Below are positions 1-6,660 of a stretch of DNA of 13,776 nt, piece by piece. Below the pieces are notes generated by a model. The model made no database searches. It had not been told where the DNA came from and worked only from the letters and a program-made list of their open reading frames with translations. A program made the translations under genes and the position numbers. The stretch's first letter is position 1, and each line of letters opens with the position of its first letter. The DNA is from Deltaproteobacteria bacterium. Its GTDB lineage: Bacteria > Desulfobacterota > Syntrophia > Syntrophales > UBA2210. The stretch lies in NCBI GenBank assembly GCA_016935935.1, contig JAFGPZ010000089.1, forward strand, positions 1 through 13,776. The letters run 5' to 3'.

Positions 1-525
1 GTGGCGGTTATTTCACTTTCCGGCATTGTTTATGCCAAATCTGTAAGGATTGCCGGCGACAAACTGGACGAGGTAATTGTTCAGTATATGAAAAGAAAAT
101 ACAGCCTCCTTATAGGTGAAAGATCTGCAGAGATAATAAAAACCACCATCGGGTGTGCCTACCCGGAGAGTGAACTGAGAACAGTCGATGTTAAGGGGAG
201 GGATATAATCTCCGGCATACCCAAGATTGTTGAAATTAATTCCGAGGAAGTGCGTGAGGCCTTGACGGAACCGATAAGCATTATCGTCGATACAATCAGG
301 GATGCCTTGGAAAATGCTCCGCCCGAACTGGCAGGCGATATTGTTGACAGAGGTATCGTATTAACTGGAGGTGGGGCCCTTTTGAGAAATATTGACGTCC
401 TTCTTCGAGAAGAGACAGGCCTTCCTATCACCATAGCCGATGATCCCCTTTCAACGGTAGCCAGGGGCGCAGGTGTTGCGTTGGATGAGTTGGATCTGCT
501 TAGAGAAATAGCAATCCAATTATAG
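1..525 (+). CDS. mreB: Rod-shape actin homologue MreB, C-terminal half (5' truncated by window)
   Basis: MreB is the bacterial actin that polymerises under the inner membrane and positions the lateral wall synthesis machinery. Only the last 174 residues are present, about half of the usual length near 345. The window opens inside the gene: the first GTG encodes an internal valine of the strand after the second phosphate loop (family pattern GGGTTEVAVISL), so it is not a start. Visible MreB landmarks are VRIAGDKLDE near residue 16, the IGCAYPE segment near 50, and the adenosine-binding loop LTGGGALLRN at about residues 121-130. The frame is intact and ends in TAG. It is followed by a 200-base gap and then mreC, the usual mreBCD order. 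Identification is firm; the N-terminal half and the promoter lie outside the window. Confidence 0.97.
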   Translation: MAVISLSGIVYAKSVRIAGDKLDEVIVQYMKRKYSLLIGERSAEIIKTTIGCAYPESELRTVDVKGRDIISGIPKIVEINSEEVREALTEPISIIVDTIRDALENAPPELAGDIVDRGIVLTGGGALLRNIDVLLREETGLPITIADDPLSTVARGAGVALDELDLLREIAIQL

Positions 526-677
526 CAAAGCTGTGGCGGACTAATCCTCAGGAAGATTGTAAGTCGATCGGCAGGGTTAGATAAAACTTCAAACACAAAA
601 GTTAAAATGTTGCGAATCGAACCGTATCTGCATGTATTTCATTGTAAGGTGCGGCGAGAACATGTCGATGCCTTTTT

Positions 678-683
678 TATAAT
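678..683 (+). promoter_or_regulatory. Isolated -10-like TATAAT in the mreB-mreC gap
   Basis: The 200-base gap between mreB and mreC holds no gene that I can support. Its only clear signal is a perfect TATAAT hexamer 43 bases before the mreC start. No TTGACA-like hexamer lies 15-19 bases upstream and there is no TG extension. The T-run that precedes it may make the match fortuitous. If real, it would give mreC to bactofilin a promoter independent of mreB. Confidence 0.25.
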
Positions 684-725
684 TCCACACGACTATGATT
701 GAGAGACAATCTGATTGGGTGAAAG

Positions 726-1559
726 ATGTACTTTTTTAAAGGTCGCTGGAAGTTTGTGCTGGTAATCGTTCTTTTTCTAATCGCAGTGTCCATGCTTTTA
801 TTTTCAACTTTGAATCCATCAAAAGAAACGGGTCTTTTCAGAAAAGCAGTTATCGAGGCTGTGGCCCCGATGGAGGCGTTGATCAACACAGTGTCCTCGA
901 GTATAGGGGGGGTATGGCACAGGTATATCTTCCTTGTCAATCTGGAAGAGGCAAACAGAGGACTAGTCAGGGAAAACGCGCTGCTATCTCAAAAAATAAA
1001 TGATTACAGTGAAATATACCTGGAATGTATGCGTCTCAGAAAGCTTGTAGGCTTGAAAGGAAAAACAAATTATCCCACTGTTGCCGCCAGGGTTGTTGGG
1101 GGGAAACAATCACCCCTCTTCGAAACCATACTTATCGACAAGGGAAGTTCTCATGGAATCAGTATCGATATGCCTGTAATGACTGCTTATGGTCTTTTAG
1201 GCAGGATAATAGAGGTTTCCTGGAATGTGTCAAGGGTTCTACTTACCGTTGATTATAATAGTAATATCGATGCACTTATTCAGAGAAGCAGGGCTCATGG
1301 TATTTTACAGGGCTCTGGCGAAAAGGGTTGCCGGCTTAAGTTTGTTCAGCGGACTGAGGATGTGAAGGTCGGCGATGCGATAATTACTTCCGGGTTGGCA
1401 GGTGTTTTTCCAAAGGGTTTATTCCTCGGTAAAGTCAGAAATGTAGAGAAGGAAGAGACTGGTCTGTTCCAGGAAATCTGGGTTTCGCCGGCAGACAATG
1501 TTACCAAGATCGAAGAAGTCCTGGTAGTATTAAAAGAGTCAGGGGGTCGGGGACAATGA
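726..1559 (+). CDS. mreC: Rod-shape-determining protein MreC
   Basis: MreC is a bitopic inner-membrane protein whose periplasmic part scaffolds the elongasome and activates the RodA-PBP2 pair. The 277-residue length is normal. A short basic N-terminus (FKGRWK) leads into one hydrophobic helix at about residues 9-29. A region predicted to be coiled coil follows at about residues 70-100 (NLEEANRGLVRENALLSQK). Then come the paired beta-barrel domains, with family-typical segments such as AARVVGG, DKGSSHGI, AYGLLGRI, VGDAIITSGLAGVFPKGLFLG and VSPA near the end. The ATG follows GGGTGA at short spacing. The gene's stop overlaps the mreD start as ATGA, indicating translational coupling. Confidence 0.96.
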   Translation: MYFFKGRWKFVLVIVLFLIAVSMLLFSTLNPSKETGLFRKAVIEAVAPMEALINTVSSSIGGVWHRYIFLVNLEEANRGLVRENALLSQKINDYSEIYLECMRLRKLVGLKGKTNYPTVAARVVGGKQSPLFETILIDKGSSHGISIDMPVMTAYGLLGRIIEVSWNVSRVLLTVDYNSNIDALIQRSRAHGILQGSGEKGCRLKFVQRTEDVKVGDAIITSGLAGVFPKGLFLGKVRNVEKEETGLFQEIWVSPADNVTKIEEVLVVLKESGGRGQ

Positions 1560-2050
1560 ATTTCCTCTTTCTATGGCTCTTTTCATTTTTCATACTTATA
1601 GTTCAGGTCGCACTTTTAGATCTTGTATTTCAAGGTAAAATAGCACTTGAGTTAACAATGGTACTGGTCATATACGCCGGTTTATGCCTGAATTTAATGA
1701 AAGGCGGCATTCTAACCTTTATTATCGGTTTCTCCTACGACTCAGTTGCCAGCGTTGTTCCCGGTATTTTTGTTGTTGTTTACATGCTGATATTTTTTAT
1801 TGCCAAACTAATATCCGATAAAGTCCGCGTAGAGAACCCGGTCTTCATAATGGCATTCACCTGCGTCAGCATGTTCCTGGAGGGCATAGTGATATTTTTT
1901 GTCTACGATTTCCTGCTGGATATAAATTTGTCCTATCTGTTATTTTTAAAGGTTTTTTTACCGCAGGCTTTGATTGTAAGCGCTGTGAGCCCAGTTGTCT
2001 TTTTCCTGTTACGTAGATTCGAGGTTTTGATAAGTGCTGGGGAGTCATAA
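1556..2050 (+). CDS. mreD: Rod-shape-determining membrane protein MreD
   Basis: MreD is a small polytopic inner-membrane protein that works with MreC in the elongasome. At 164 residues it has the usual size, and almost the whole chain is hydrophobic, consistent with five or six membrane helices. The motif region LNLMKGGILTFIIGFSYDS near residues 45-63 matches the family pattern of a Gly-rich loop followed by a helix with an acidic residue. MreD is poorly conserved, so the call rests on size, hydrophobicity and its position between mreC and mrdA. The start overlaps the mreC stop by four bases, with a G-rich Shine-Dalgarno (AGGGGGT) upstream. Its end overlaps mrdA by 17 bases. Confidence 0.93.
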   Translation: MNFLFLWLFSFFILIVQVALLDLVFQGKIALELTMVLVIYAGLCLNLMKGGILTFIIGFSYDSVASVVPGIFVVVYMLIFFIAKLISDKVRVENPVFIMAFTCVSMFLEGIVIFFVYDFLLDINLSYLLFLKVFLPQALIVSAVSPVVFFLLRRFEVLISAGES

Positions 2051-3902
2051 TAGTTTAAACAGACAAGAACCGGGCGATTTCAGGAAAAGGTTCAATGTTC
2101 TTGTATGGCTTGTCATGTTCGGCTTAGCCCTCCTCCTTGGCCGTCTCTGGTATCTGCAGATGATCAGGGGTGAAAATCTGAGACTGAGATCTGAAAACAA
2201 CAGGATCCGCTTCCAGGAGATAAAGCCCTTAAGAGGATTGATTCTCGATACCAGGGGTCGTATCCTTGTCGACAATCAACCTTCTTTCGATCTTTCCATT
2301 ATCCCCGAGGCTACTAAGGATATTACAAAAGTTATAGGCATACTTGCAGAATTGAGTGTGCCTCGTGATGCTGAAAATTATCAAAAGGCCGCTCTCACAA
2401 GGACGAGCCGTCCTTTCTTGCCGATAAAACTGGAGAGGAACATAGGAAGAGACAAGGTGGCAATAGTTGAGACAAACTCTTTGAGTCTGCCGGGAGTCAT
2501 TATAGATATCGTTCCTGTGAGGAAATATATTTATGGATCAGCACTGGCGCATGTCCTCGGTTATGTCGGCGAGATCAGCAATCCTGAGTTGGAGGAGAGG
2601 TCCCATAATAAATATAAAGCTGGAGACATAATAGGTAAATACGGCATCGAAAAATATCTCGACAAATATCTTTGTGGTAAAAGTGGCGGAGAGCAGGTAG
2701 AGGTCAATGTTAATGGAAGAAAATTGAAAGTTCTGGGAAGTGTAGCTTCTATTCCGGGGGATAATGTTGTACTCACCATTGACGCAGATCTTCAGGAACT
2801 TTGCCAGAATGCTTTCTCTGGGTTAGAAGGAATAGTCACAGTAATGGATCCCAGGGATGGTTCCATACTCGCCATGGTCAGCAGGCCCTCTTTTGATCCG
2901 AACCTATTCAACAGGGGAATTTCCGGTGCAAACTGGGACAAACTTTCATCCGATGCCCTGTCACCATTGCAGAACAGGGCAATTGCAGGGCAGTATCCGC
3001 CCGGGTCCATATATAAATTAATTGTGGCAGCTGCTGCGCTGGAAGAGGGTCTTATAACAAAAGAAAAAACATTTTTCTGTGATGGAACATTCAGGATGGG
3101 AAACCGCACCTTCAGATGCTGGAAAAAAGGGGGCCACGGTGTTGTCGATTTGCACCGAGCTATTGTAGAATCCTGCGATGTCTATTTTTACAACCTGGGG
3201 GAAATGCTGGGTGTGAATAAACTGGCTGAATATTCAAGGAAATTCGGGCTTGGTTCAAAGACTGGAGTAATGCTGCCCGGTGAAAGGGGAGGCCTTGTTC
3301 CAACTAAAGAATGGAAGATTAAAAGTTTCGAGGAACCCTGGCAGAAGGGAGAAACCATCTCTCTGTCCATAGGTCAGGGATTTCTTCTGGTAACACCACT
3401 TCAATTGCTTAATGCATACAGTGCCATAGCCAACGGTGGCAACCTCTACAGGCCGAGAATTGTAAAGGAAATAAAAACGGCGAAAGGTCAGTTGATAAAA
3501 GAATATCTTCCTGAAAAAATAACAGATCTACATCTAAGCAAGGAACATATTGAGGTATTGAGAAAGGCGCTCTGGGGAGTTGTCAATGAGGATCGGGGAA
3601 CCGGCAGGGCTTTGATGAGGCCCCAAAGGGATGTCTCCGGCAAGACGGGAACGGCTCAGGTAATCAGGATGCCTGACGATGATGAAGAAGATGTGTATCA
3701 AGGCAAGGTCCCCTATAAGTTCAGGGATCATGCTTTATTTGTATGTTTTGCCCCCTATGATACTCCGGAGATTGCCGTTATAGTGATTGTGGAGCATGGT
3801 GGTCATGGTGGATCCGCGGCGGCTCCAGTCGCCCGGAAGATTATCGACTGGTATTTCCAGAATAAAGTAGAGAAACCATCGAGTGATGGTGCTTCAGTAT
3901 GA
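2034..3902 (+). CDS. mrdA: Penicillin-binding protein 2, elongation-specific transpeptidase
   Basis: This class B PBP cross-links peptidoglycan during lateral wall elongation, with RodA as its glycosyltransferase partner. Its 622 residues are typical. A cytoplasmic tail precedes one membrane helix near residues 22-42, followed by the dimerisation/pedestal segment (RGLILDTRGRILVDN) and the transpeptidase domain. The active-site motifs are present: SxxK as Ser325-Ile-Tyr-Lys328, SxD as Ser380-Cys-Asp382, and KTG at 537-539. The PBP2-type segment with GHG and ESCD is also visible. The GTG start at 2034 lies inside the end of mreD, with GAGG nine bases upstream. It is the only start upstream of the membrane helix that leaves a sensible tail. 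The stop overlaps rodA as ATGA. Identification is firm and the start is likely. Confidence 0.97.
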   Translation: MLGSHNSLNRQEPGDFRKRFNVLVWLVMFGLALLLGRLWYLQMIRGENLRLRSENNRIRFQEIKPLRGLILDTRGRILVDNQPSFDLSIIPEATKDITKVIGILAELSVPRDAENYQKAALTRTSRPFLPIKLERNIGRDKVAIVETNSLSLPGVIIDIVPVRKYIYGSALAHVLGYVGEISNPELEERSHNKYKAGDIIGKYGIEKYLDKYLCGKSGGEQVEVNVNGRKLKVLGSVASIPGDNVVLTIDADLQELCQNAFSGLEGIVTVMDPRDGSILAMVSRPSFDPNLFNRGISGANWDKLSSDALSPLQNRAIAGQYPPGSIYKLIVAAAALEEGLITKEKTFFCDGTFRMGNRTFRCWKKGGHGVVDLHRAIVESCDVYFYNLGEMLGVNKLAEYSRKFGLGSKTGVMLPGERGGLVPTKEWKIKSFEEPWQKGETISLSIGQGFLLVTPLQLLNAYSAIANGGNLYRPRIVKEIKTAKGQLIKEYLPEKITDLHLSKEHIEVLRKALWGVVNEDRGTGRALMRPQRDVSGKTGTAQVIRMPDDDEEDVYQGKVPYKFRDHALFVCFAPYDTPEIAVIVIVEHGGHGGSAAAPVARKIIDWYFQNKVEKPSSDGASV

Positions 3903-5008
3903 AAATTGATCGTAGACTGTTTATCAATTTTGATTGGGTTCTACCATCCCTGGTCTTATTGATATGTTGTATCGGCCTTGTAAATCTATACAGTATAGGC
4001 CACAATCTGCATCATTCGGTTGGCGCACCTTCCTATGTCAGACAGGGCTACTGGATTTTAATAGGTCTTGTAATGATGATCGTTGCTCTAAGCGTTGATT
4101 ACAATTTCATTGTGAGACACGGCTATCTGATTTATGCGGGCTCTATATTGCTCCTTCTTGTTGTCTTTTTGCACGGAAGAGTCGCCCAGGGTTCACAGCG
4201 GTGGTTGATGTTACTGGGCTTTTCTTTCCAACCGTCGGAATTGATCAAGCTGACGCTGATTATTGCCCTGGCAAGGTTTTTCAGGGACAAGGACCTTTCC
4301 ATCCAATGGGGCATTAGGGACCTTGCGGTTCCATTACTTATACTCCTCTTGCCCTCTTTTCTCATATTGATACAACCGGATCTCGGCACCACCCTTTTTC
4401 TGTTCATACTCTTTTTTTCCATTATTTCACTTTTTAAAATAAGGAGAAGGTTGATAAAAATTTTTTTCGTTGCAGGGGTAATCCTTGTCCCCCTGGGCTG
4501 GTTTTTCATGAAAGAATATCAGAGAAAGAGACTACTCTCGTTCCTGAATCCGGAAATGGATCCTCTTGGTTCGGGATACCATATAATTCAGTCCATGATT
4601 GCGATAGGGTCTGGCAGTTTCCTGGGAAAGGGGTATATGAAAGGGACTCAGACTCAGTTAAAATTCTTGCCGGAACAACAGACGGACTTTGTTTTCTCAG
4701 TCTTCGCAGAAGAATGGGGGTTCCTGGGAGTGTTAGTTCTGATGTTTTTATTTCTCGTGCTGATATTATGGGGACTTGACATTGCGAGACGTTCAAAGGA
4801 TACATCAGGGATGTTAATAGCCTATGGTGTCACCGTGTATATTTTCTGGGGGATATTTATTAATATTGGAATGGTTATCGGTATCCTTCCCGTTGTTGGG
4901 ATTCCCCTCCCTTTCCTCAGCTATGGGGGATCTTCGATGGTTGTCTTGATGATGGGTATAGGATTATTGATTAATGTAAGTATGAGAAGATTTGTGCTTC
5001 AACCGTGA
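3899..5008 (+). CDS. rodA: Peptidoglycan glycosyltransferase RodA (SEDS family)
   Basis: RodA polymerises lipid II into glycan strands as the SEDS partner of PBP2. The 369 residues contain about ten hydrophobic helices, as in the family. Key SEDS residues are visible: Trp102 in the GSQRW loop, the QPSELIKL helix, QPDLGTTL, and Asp263 in the TDFVFSVFAEE loop. That aspartate corresponds to the essential one of E. coli RodA (Asp262). The C-terminal signature PLPFLSYGGSSM is also present. The start overlaps the mrdA stop, so the enzyme pair is probably made in a fixed ratio. Twenty-two bases separate it from the bactofilin gene. FtsW is the related alternative, but the mre-mrdA context makes this RodA. 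Confidence 0.97.
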   Translation: MKIDRRLFINFDWVLPSLVLLICCIGLVNLYSIGHNLHHSVGAPSYVRQGYWILIGLVMMIVALSVDYNFIVRHGYLIYAGSILLLLVVFLHGRVAQGSQRWLMLLGFSFQPSELIKLTLIIALARFFRDKDLSIQWGIRDLAVPLLILLLPSFLILIQPDLGTTLFLFILFFSIISLFKIRRRLIKIFFVAGVILVPLGWFFMKEYQRKRLLSFLNPEMDPLGSGYHIIQSMIAIGSGSFLGKGYMKGTQTQLKFLPEQQTDFVFSVFAEEWGFLGVLVLMFLFLVLILWGLDIARRSKDTSGMLIAYGVTVYIFWGIFINIGMVIGILPVVGIPLPFLSYGGSSMVVLMMGIGLLINVSMRRFVLQP

Positions 5009-5030
5009 AATAATGAGGAGGCTATAAAAC

Positions 5031-5399
5031 ATGGGTAAGATTAACGAGGATGTTAAGGCTTTTCTGGGAAAGGGCGTAGAATTCAATGGAAAGTTGGTTC
5101 TCGAAGGGTTTGTCAGAATAGATGGCAAGTTCGGTGGTGAGATACTTGGGAAAGGCACAGTGATAGTGGGAGAGAACGCCATTATAGATGCCGATATTTC
5201 AATTGATAACATCTTTATTTTCGGTGAGGTACGAGGGAATCTTGAAATATTTGAAACAACTGAGATTGGTTCTACAGGCAAGTTTTTCGGTAATCTGAAA
5301 ACAGCATCCTTTATTGTGCAGGAGGGGGCTACGATAGAAGGTAATTGCAGAATGGGGTCCGAAGATGTAGAAGGTGATGATCACGGTCAGGAAACCTGA
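5031..5399 (+). CDS. Bactofilin (polymer-forming cytoskeletal protein, DUF583 family)
   Basis: Bactofilins self-assemble without nucleotides into filaments of right-handed beta-helix subunits. They often anchor wall enzymes or help set cell shape. This 122-residue protein is a compact bactofilin: a short N-terminal tail, the hallmark FLGKGVEFNGKLVLEG followed by VRIDGKFGGEI, then regular turns with repeated Gly/Val/Ile spacing to about residue 108. An acidic disordered tail (EDVEGDDHGQET) ends it. There is no membrane segment. A strong Shine-Dalgarno (GAGGAGG) precedes the ATG. The gene lies 22 bases behind rodA and appears to be the last gene of the cell-shape transcript. The atp operon follows after 269 non-coding bases. 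Confidence 0.95.
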   Translation: MGKINEDVKAFLGKGVEFNGKLVLEGFVRIDGKFGGEILGKGTVIVGENAIIDADISIDNIFIFGEVRGNLEIFETTEIGSTGKFFGNLKTASFIVQEGATIEGNCRMGSEDVEGDDHGQET

Positions 5400-5439
5400 A
5401 TCGCACAAACAAACCTATCCCTTGCTGAAGACCCATGCT

Positions 5440-5456
5440 GTCATATAAATTATGAC
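5440..5456 (+). repeat. Perfect 6-bp inverted repeat GTCATA-N5-TATGAC
   Basis: The left arm GTCATA (5440-5445) and right arm TATGAC (5451-5456) are perfectly complementary around an AT-only spacer. The dyad lies about 29 bases upstream of the TTGACA box. Its size and place would suit a dimeric DNA-binding regulator. It does not match the CRP, FNR or Rex consensus as I know them. A weak hairpin in the 3' untranslated region of the bactofilin gene is the alternative. Confidence 0.4.
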
Positions 5457-5463
5457 CGAATGT

Positions 5464-5483
5464 AATTTTTTATCCAAAAAATT
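5464..5483 (+). promoter_or_regulatory. AT-rich dyad resembling an UP element, abutting the -35 box
   Basis: AATTTTTT (5464-5471) and AAAAAATT (5476-5483) form a perfect 8-bp inverted repeat around ATCC, ending one base before TTGACA. A T-tract followed by an A-tract directly upstream of -35 is the pattern bound by the RNA polymerase alpha subunit at strong promoters. That function is inferred from position and composition only. Confidence 0.45.
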
Positions 5484-5484
5484 C

Positions 5485-5511
5485 TTGACAAGGTTTTAGA
5501 ATTGTGATTAG
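5485..5511 (+). promoter_or_regulatory. Candidate sigma-70 promoter for the atp operon or its leader RNA
   Basis: A perfect TTGACA occupies 5485-5490. The best downstream partner is GATTAG at 5506-5511, preceded by TG one base upstream (TGT-GATTAG, an extended -10) with a 15-base spacer. No good TATAAT match lies at 16-18 bases. Transcription would start near 5517-5519. No other promoter-like sequence is visible between bactofilin and atpF', and the 28 bases behind the terminator leave no room for one. Confidence 0.5.
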
Positions 5512-5517
5512 TCGTTC

Positions 5518-5640
5518 TCGGTTACGGAGGGTTTCGGAGGTCTGTCTAATCTCAAAAAAACTGTGCTGCTGAAGTTGGATATTGTAATCGCTGTTATGTA
5601 TTTAACCGGGTGATCTCTTATCCACACCCGGCTTTTTTTT
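5518..5640 (+). ncRNA. Candidate attenuator leader or small RNA upstream of the atp operon
   Basis: The roughly 120 bases between the candidate promoter and the terminator contain no supported reading frame. They begin with a tandem 10-mer, GTTACGGAGG then GTTTCGGAGG (5521-5540). The segment 5519-5525 (CGGTTAC) can pair with GTAATCG at 5584-5590, with one G-U pair. Alternatively, 5517-5524 (CTCGGTTA) can pair with TAACCGGG at 5603-5610, also with one G-U pair. The second helix takes five bases of the terminator's 5' arm, so helix and terminator are mutually exclusive. This is the geometry of a transcription attenuator. A stand-alone small RNA ending at the terminator is the alternative. I do not recognise a known riboswitch class. 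Pairing was checked by eye only. Confidence 0.4.
5606..5640 (+). terminator. Intrinsic terminator in front of atpF'
   Basis: CCGGGTG (5606-5612) pairs perfectly with CACCCGG (5625-5631) around a 12-base loop. One C and then eight T residues (5633-5640) follow. It would end readthrough from the cell-shape operon and also any transcript starting near 5518. It stops 13 bases before the atpF' Shine-Dalgarno. Confidence 0.85.
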
Positions 5641-5668
5641 GTAAAGAAAGAATAAGGGGGTAGGGGCA

Positions 5669-6097
5669 ATGGTGGAATTAAATTCCACGCTGGTAATTCA
5701 GATGATTAACTTTTTCATTTTGATCTTCTTGCTTAATTTTCTTCTATACAAACCCATCTTACATATAATCCAGAAAAGAAATAACATGTTGGACAAATCG
5801 CGTGAAGAGACACTGTCCTTGCATGAAGCGGTCGATAAGAAGATCTCCGAATATGATGAAAAGCTTTCCCGCGCGAGAGTGGAGGCAATGCACCACAGGG
5901 ACCAGATCAGGGCTGAAGGCGTAGAAGCTGCTACTGAGATTATTGAGCAGGCAAAGAGCGAAATCTCAACGATGGTAGAGGAGTTTAAAATTAAACTGGA
6001 GAAAGAACGAGAGGAAGCAAGTATAATTTTACGAGAGCGAACGAAGGATATAGCGGTAGAGATATCTGAAAAGATTCTGGGAAGGGGGATTCAATGA
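5669..6097 (+). CDS. atpF': F-type ATP synthase subunit b' (peripheral stalk)
   Basis: This is one of two b-type stalk subunits that hold the F1 head against the membrane stator. The 142-residue protein has a single N-terminal membrane helix at about residues 6-28 (VIQMINFFILIFLLNFLLYKP). A long charged helix follows from about residue 35 to the end, rich in Lys, Glu and Ala, fitting a b-b' coiled-coil dimer. LLYKPI after the membrane helix is typical of b-type subunits. The ATG is preceded by AAGGGGG (5654-5660). It is the first gene of the atp operon, directly behind the leader terminator. Its stop overlaps the next start as ATGA. The b' rather than b label rests on being first of two adjacent b-type genes and on lacking a signal-like N-terminus. 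Confidence 0.92.
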   Translation: MVELNSTLVIQMINFFILIFLLNFLLYKPILHIIQKRNNMLDKSREETLSLHEAVDKKISEYDEKLSRARVEAMHHRDQIRAEGVEAATEIIEQAKSEISTMVEEFKIKLEKEREEASIILRERTKDIAVEISEKILGRGIQ

Positions 6098-6660
6098 AAA
6101 GACTCGCCCTGATATTGTTCTTTCTCGTTATCAGTTCGGCCGTTGCCTATGCCAGTGGAGGCGAAGAAGCCCACGGCGGTGAAAAGATAATGAACTTTGG
6201 ATGGCGGTTCTTGAACTTTGCAGTCCTGGTTATCATTTTTTACAAGCTTTCCGCCAAGGCGATAAAGAAATTTTTTGTGGGGGATCGTGAGCTCATAAAG
6301 GTTTCAATCGATGAGGCGGAGAAGGCACGTGAGGAAGCCAGGCAAAAATTAAATGAATGTACCGCCAGACTGGAGAAAGCGACTACCGAAATAGATGAAA
6401 TGACGGATATGATAAGGGACCAGGGGGTGGCGGACAGGGATAAGATAATAGAGGATGCAAAAAGGGCCTCCGAAAAGATGAAGGACGATGCTTCCTCAAG
6501 GATGGAGCAGGAATTTAACAGAGCTGTTAATCAGCTGAGGGACGAGGCATCAATGATGTCTGTTGAAATAGCTGAGGAGATTTTGAGAAAGAATATCAGC
6601 AGATCAGATCATGAAAAGATGGTTCAAGATTTCTTAGATAGGATGGTGAATCAAAATTGA
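6094..6660 (+). CDS. atpF: F-type ATP synthase subunit b, with signal-peptide-like N-terminus
   Basis: This is the second peripheral-stalk b subunit, 188 residues long. Residues 1-21 look like a signal sequence (MKR, a hydrophobic core, then AYA-SGG as a possible cleavage site). A His/Gly/Glu-rich spacer (GGEEAHGGEK) follows. The membrane helix is at about residues 37-55 (WRFLNFAVLVIIFYKL). The remainder is a charged helix (IDEAEKAREEARQKLNE and onward) that would pair with b'. The MNFGWRFLNF motif supports the b assignment. As I recall, a signal-like extension on this subunit recurs in related deltaproteobacteria; whether it is cleaved is unknown. The start overlaps atpF' by ATGA. The stop overlaps atpH by TTGA. 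Confidence 0.93.
   Translation: MKRLALILFFLVISSAVAYASGGEEAHGGEKIMNFGWRFLNFAVLVIIFYKLSAKAIKKFFVGDRELIKVSIDEAEKAREEARQKLNECTARLEKATTEIDEMTDMIRDQGVADRDKIIEDAKRASEKMKDDASSRMEQEFNRAVNQLRDEASMMSVEIAEEILRKNISRSDHEKMVQDFLDRMVNQN

Noticed and set aside
1..3. GTG at position 1 as the start of a short MreB-like protein
   Set aside because: The first residues match an internal strand of MreB. The GTG is an ordinary valine codon at the window edge.
159..596. 145-residue reverse-strand open frame across the end of mreB
   Set aside because: Serine- and proline-rich translation opposite the conserved MreB C-terminus, with no recognisable domain. It is an antisense shadow.
631..678. Terminator between mreB and mreC (CATGT/ACATG stem then T-run at 673-678)
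   Set aside because: A 5-bp stem with a 24-base loop, separated from the T-run by eight bases, is not a credible intrinsic terminator.
5502..5507. TTGTGA as a Rex (NADH-sensing) operator near the atp promoter
   Set aside because: Only one half-site is present. No TCACAA partner lies at the required distance, although regulation of atp genes by Rex would be plausible in sulfate reducers.
5596..5613. Five-codon leader peptide (ATG to TGA) before the terminator
   Set aside because: It has no ribosome binding site and no run of regulatory codons. Its overlap with the terminator stem looks incidental.
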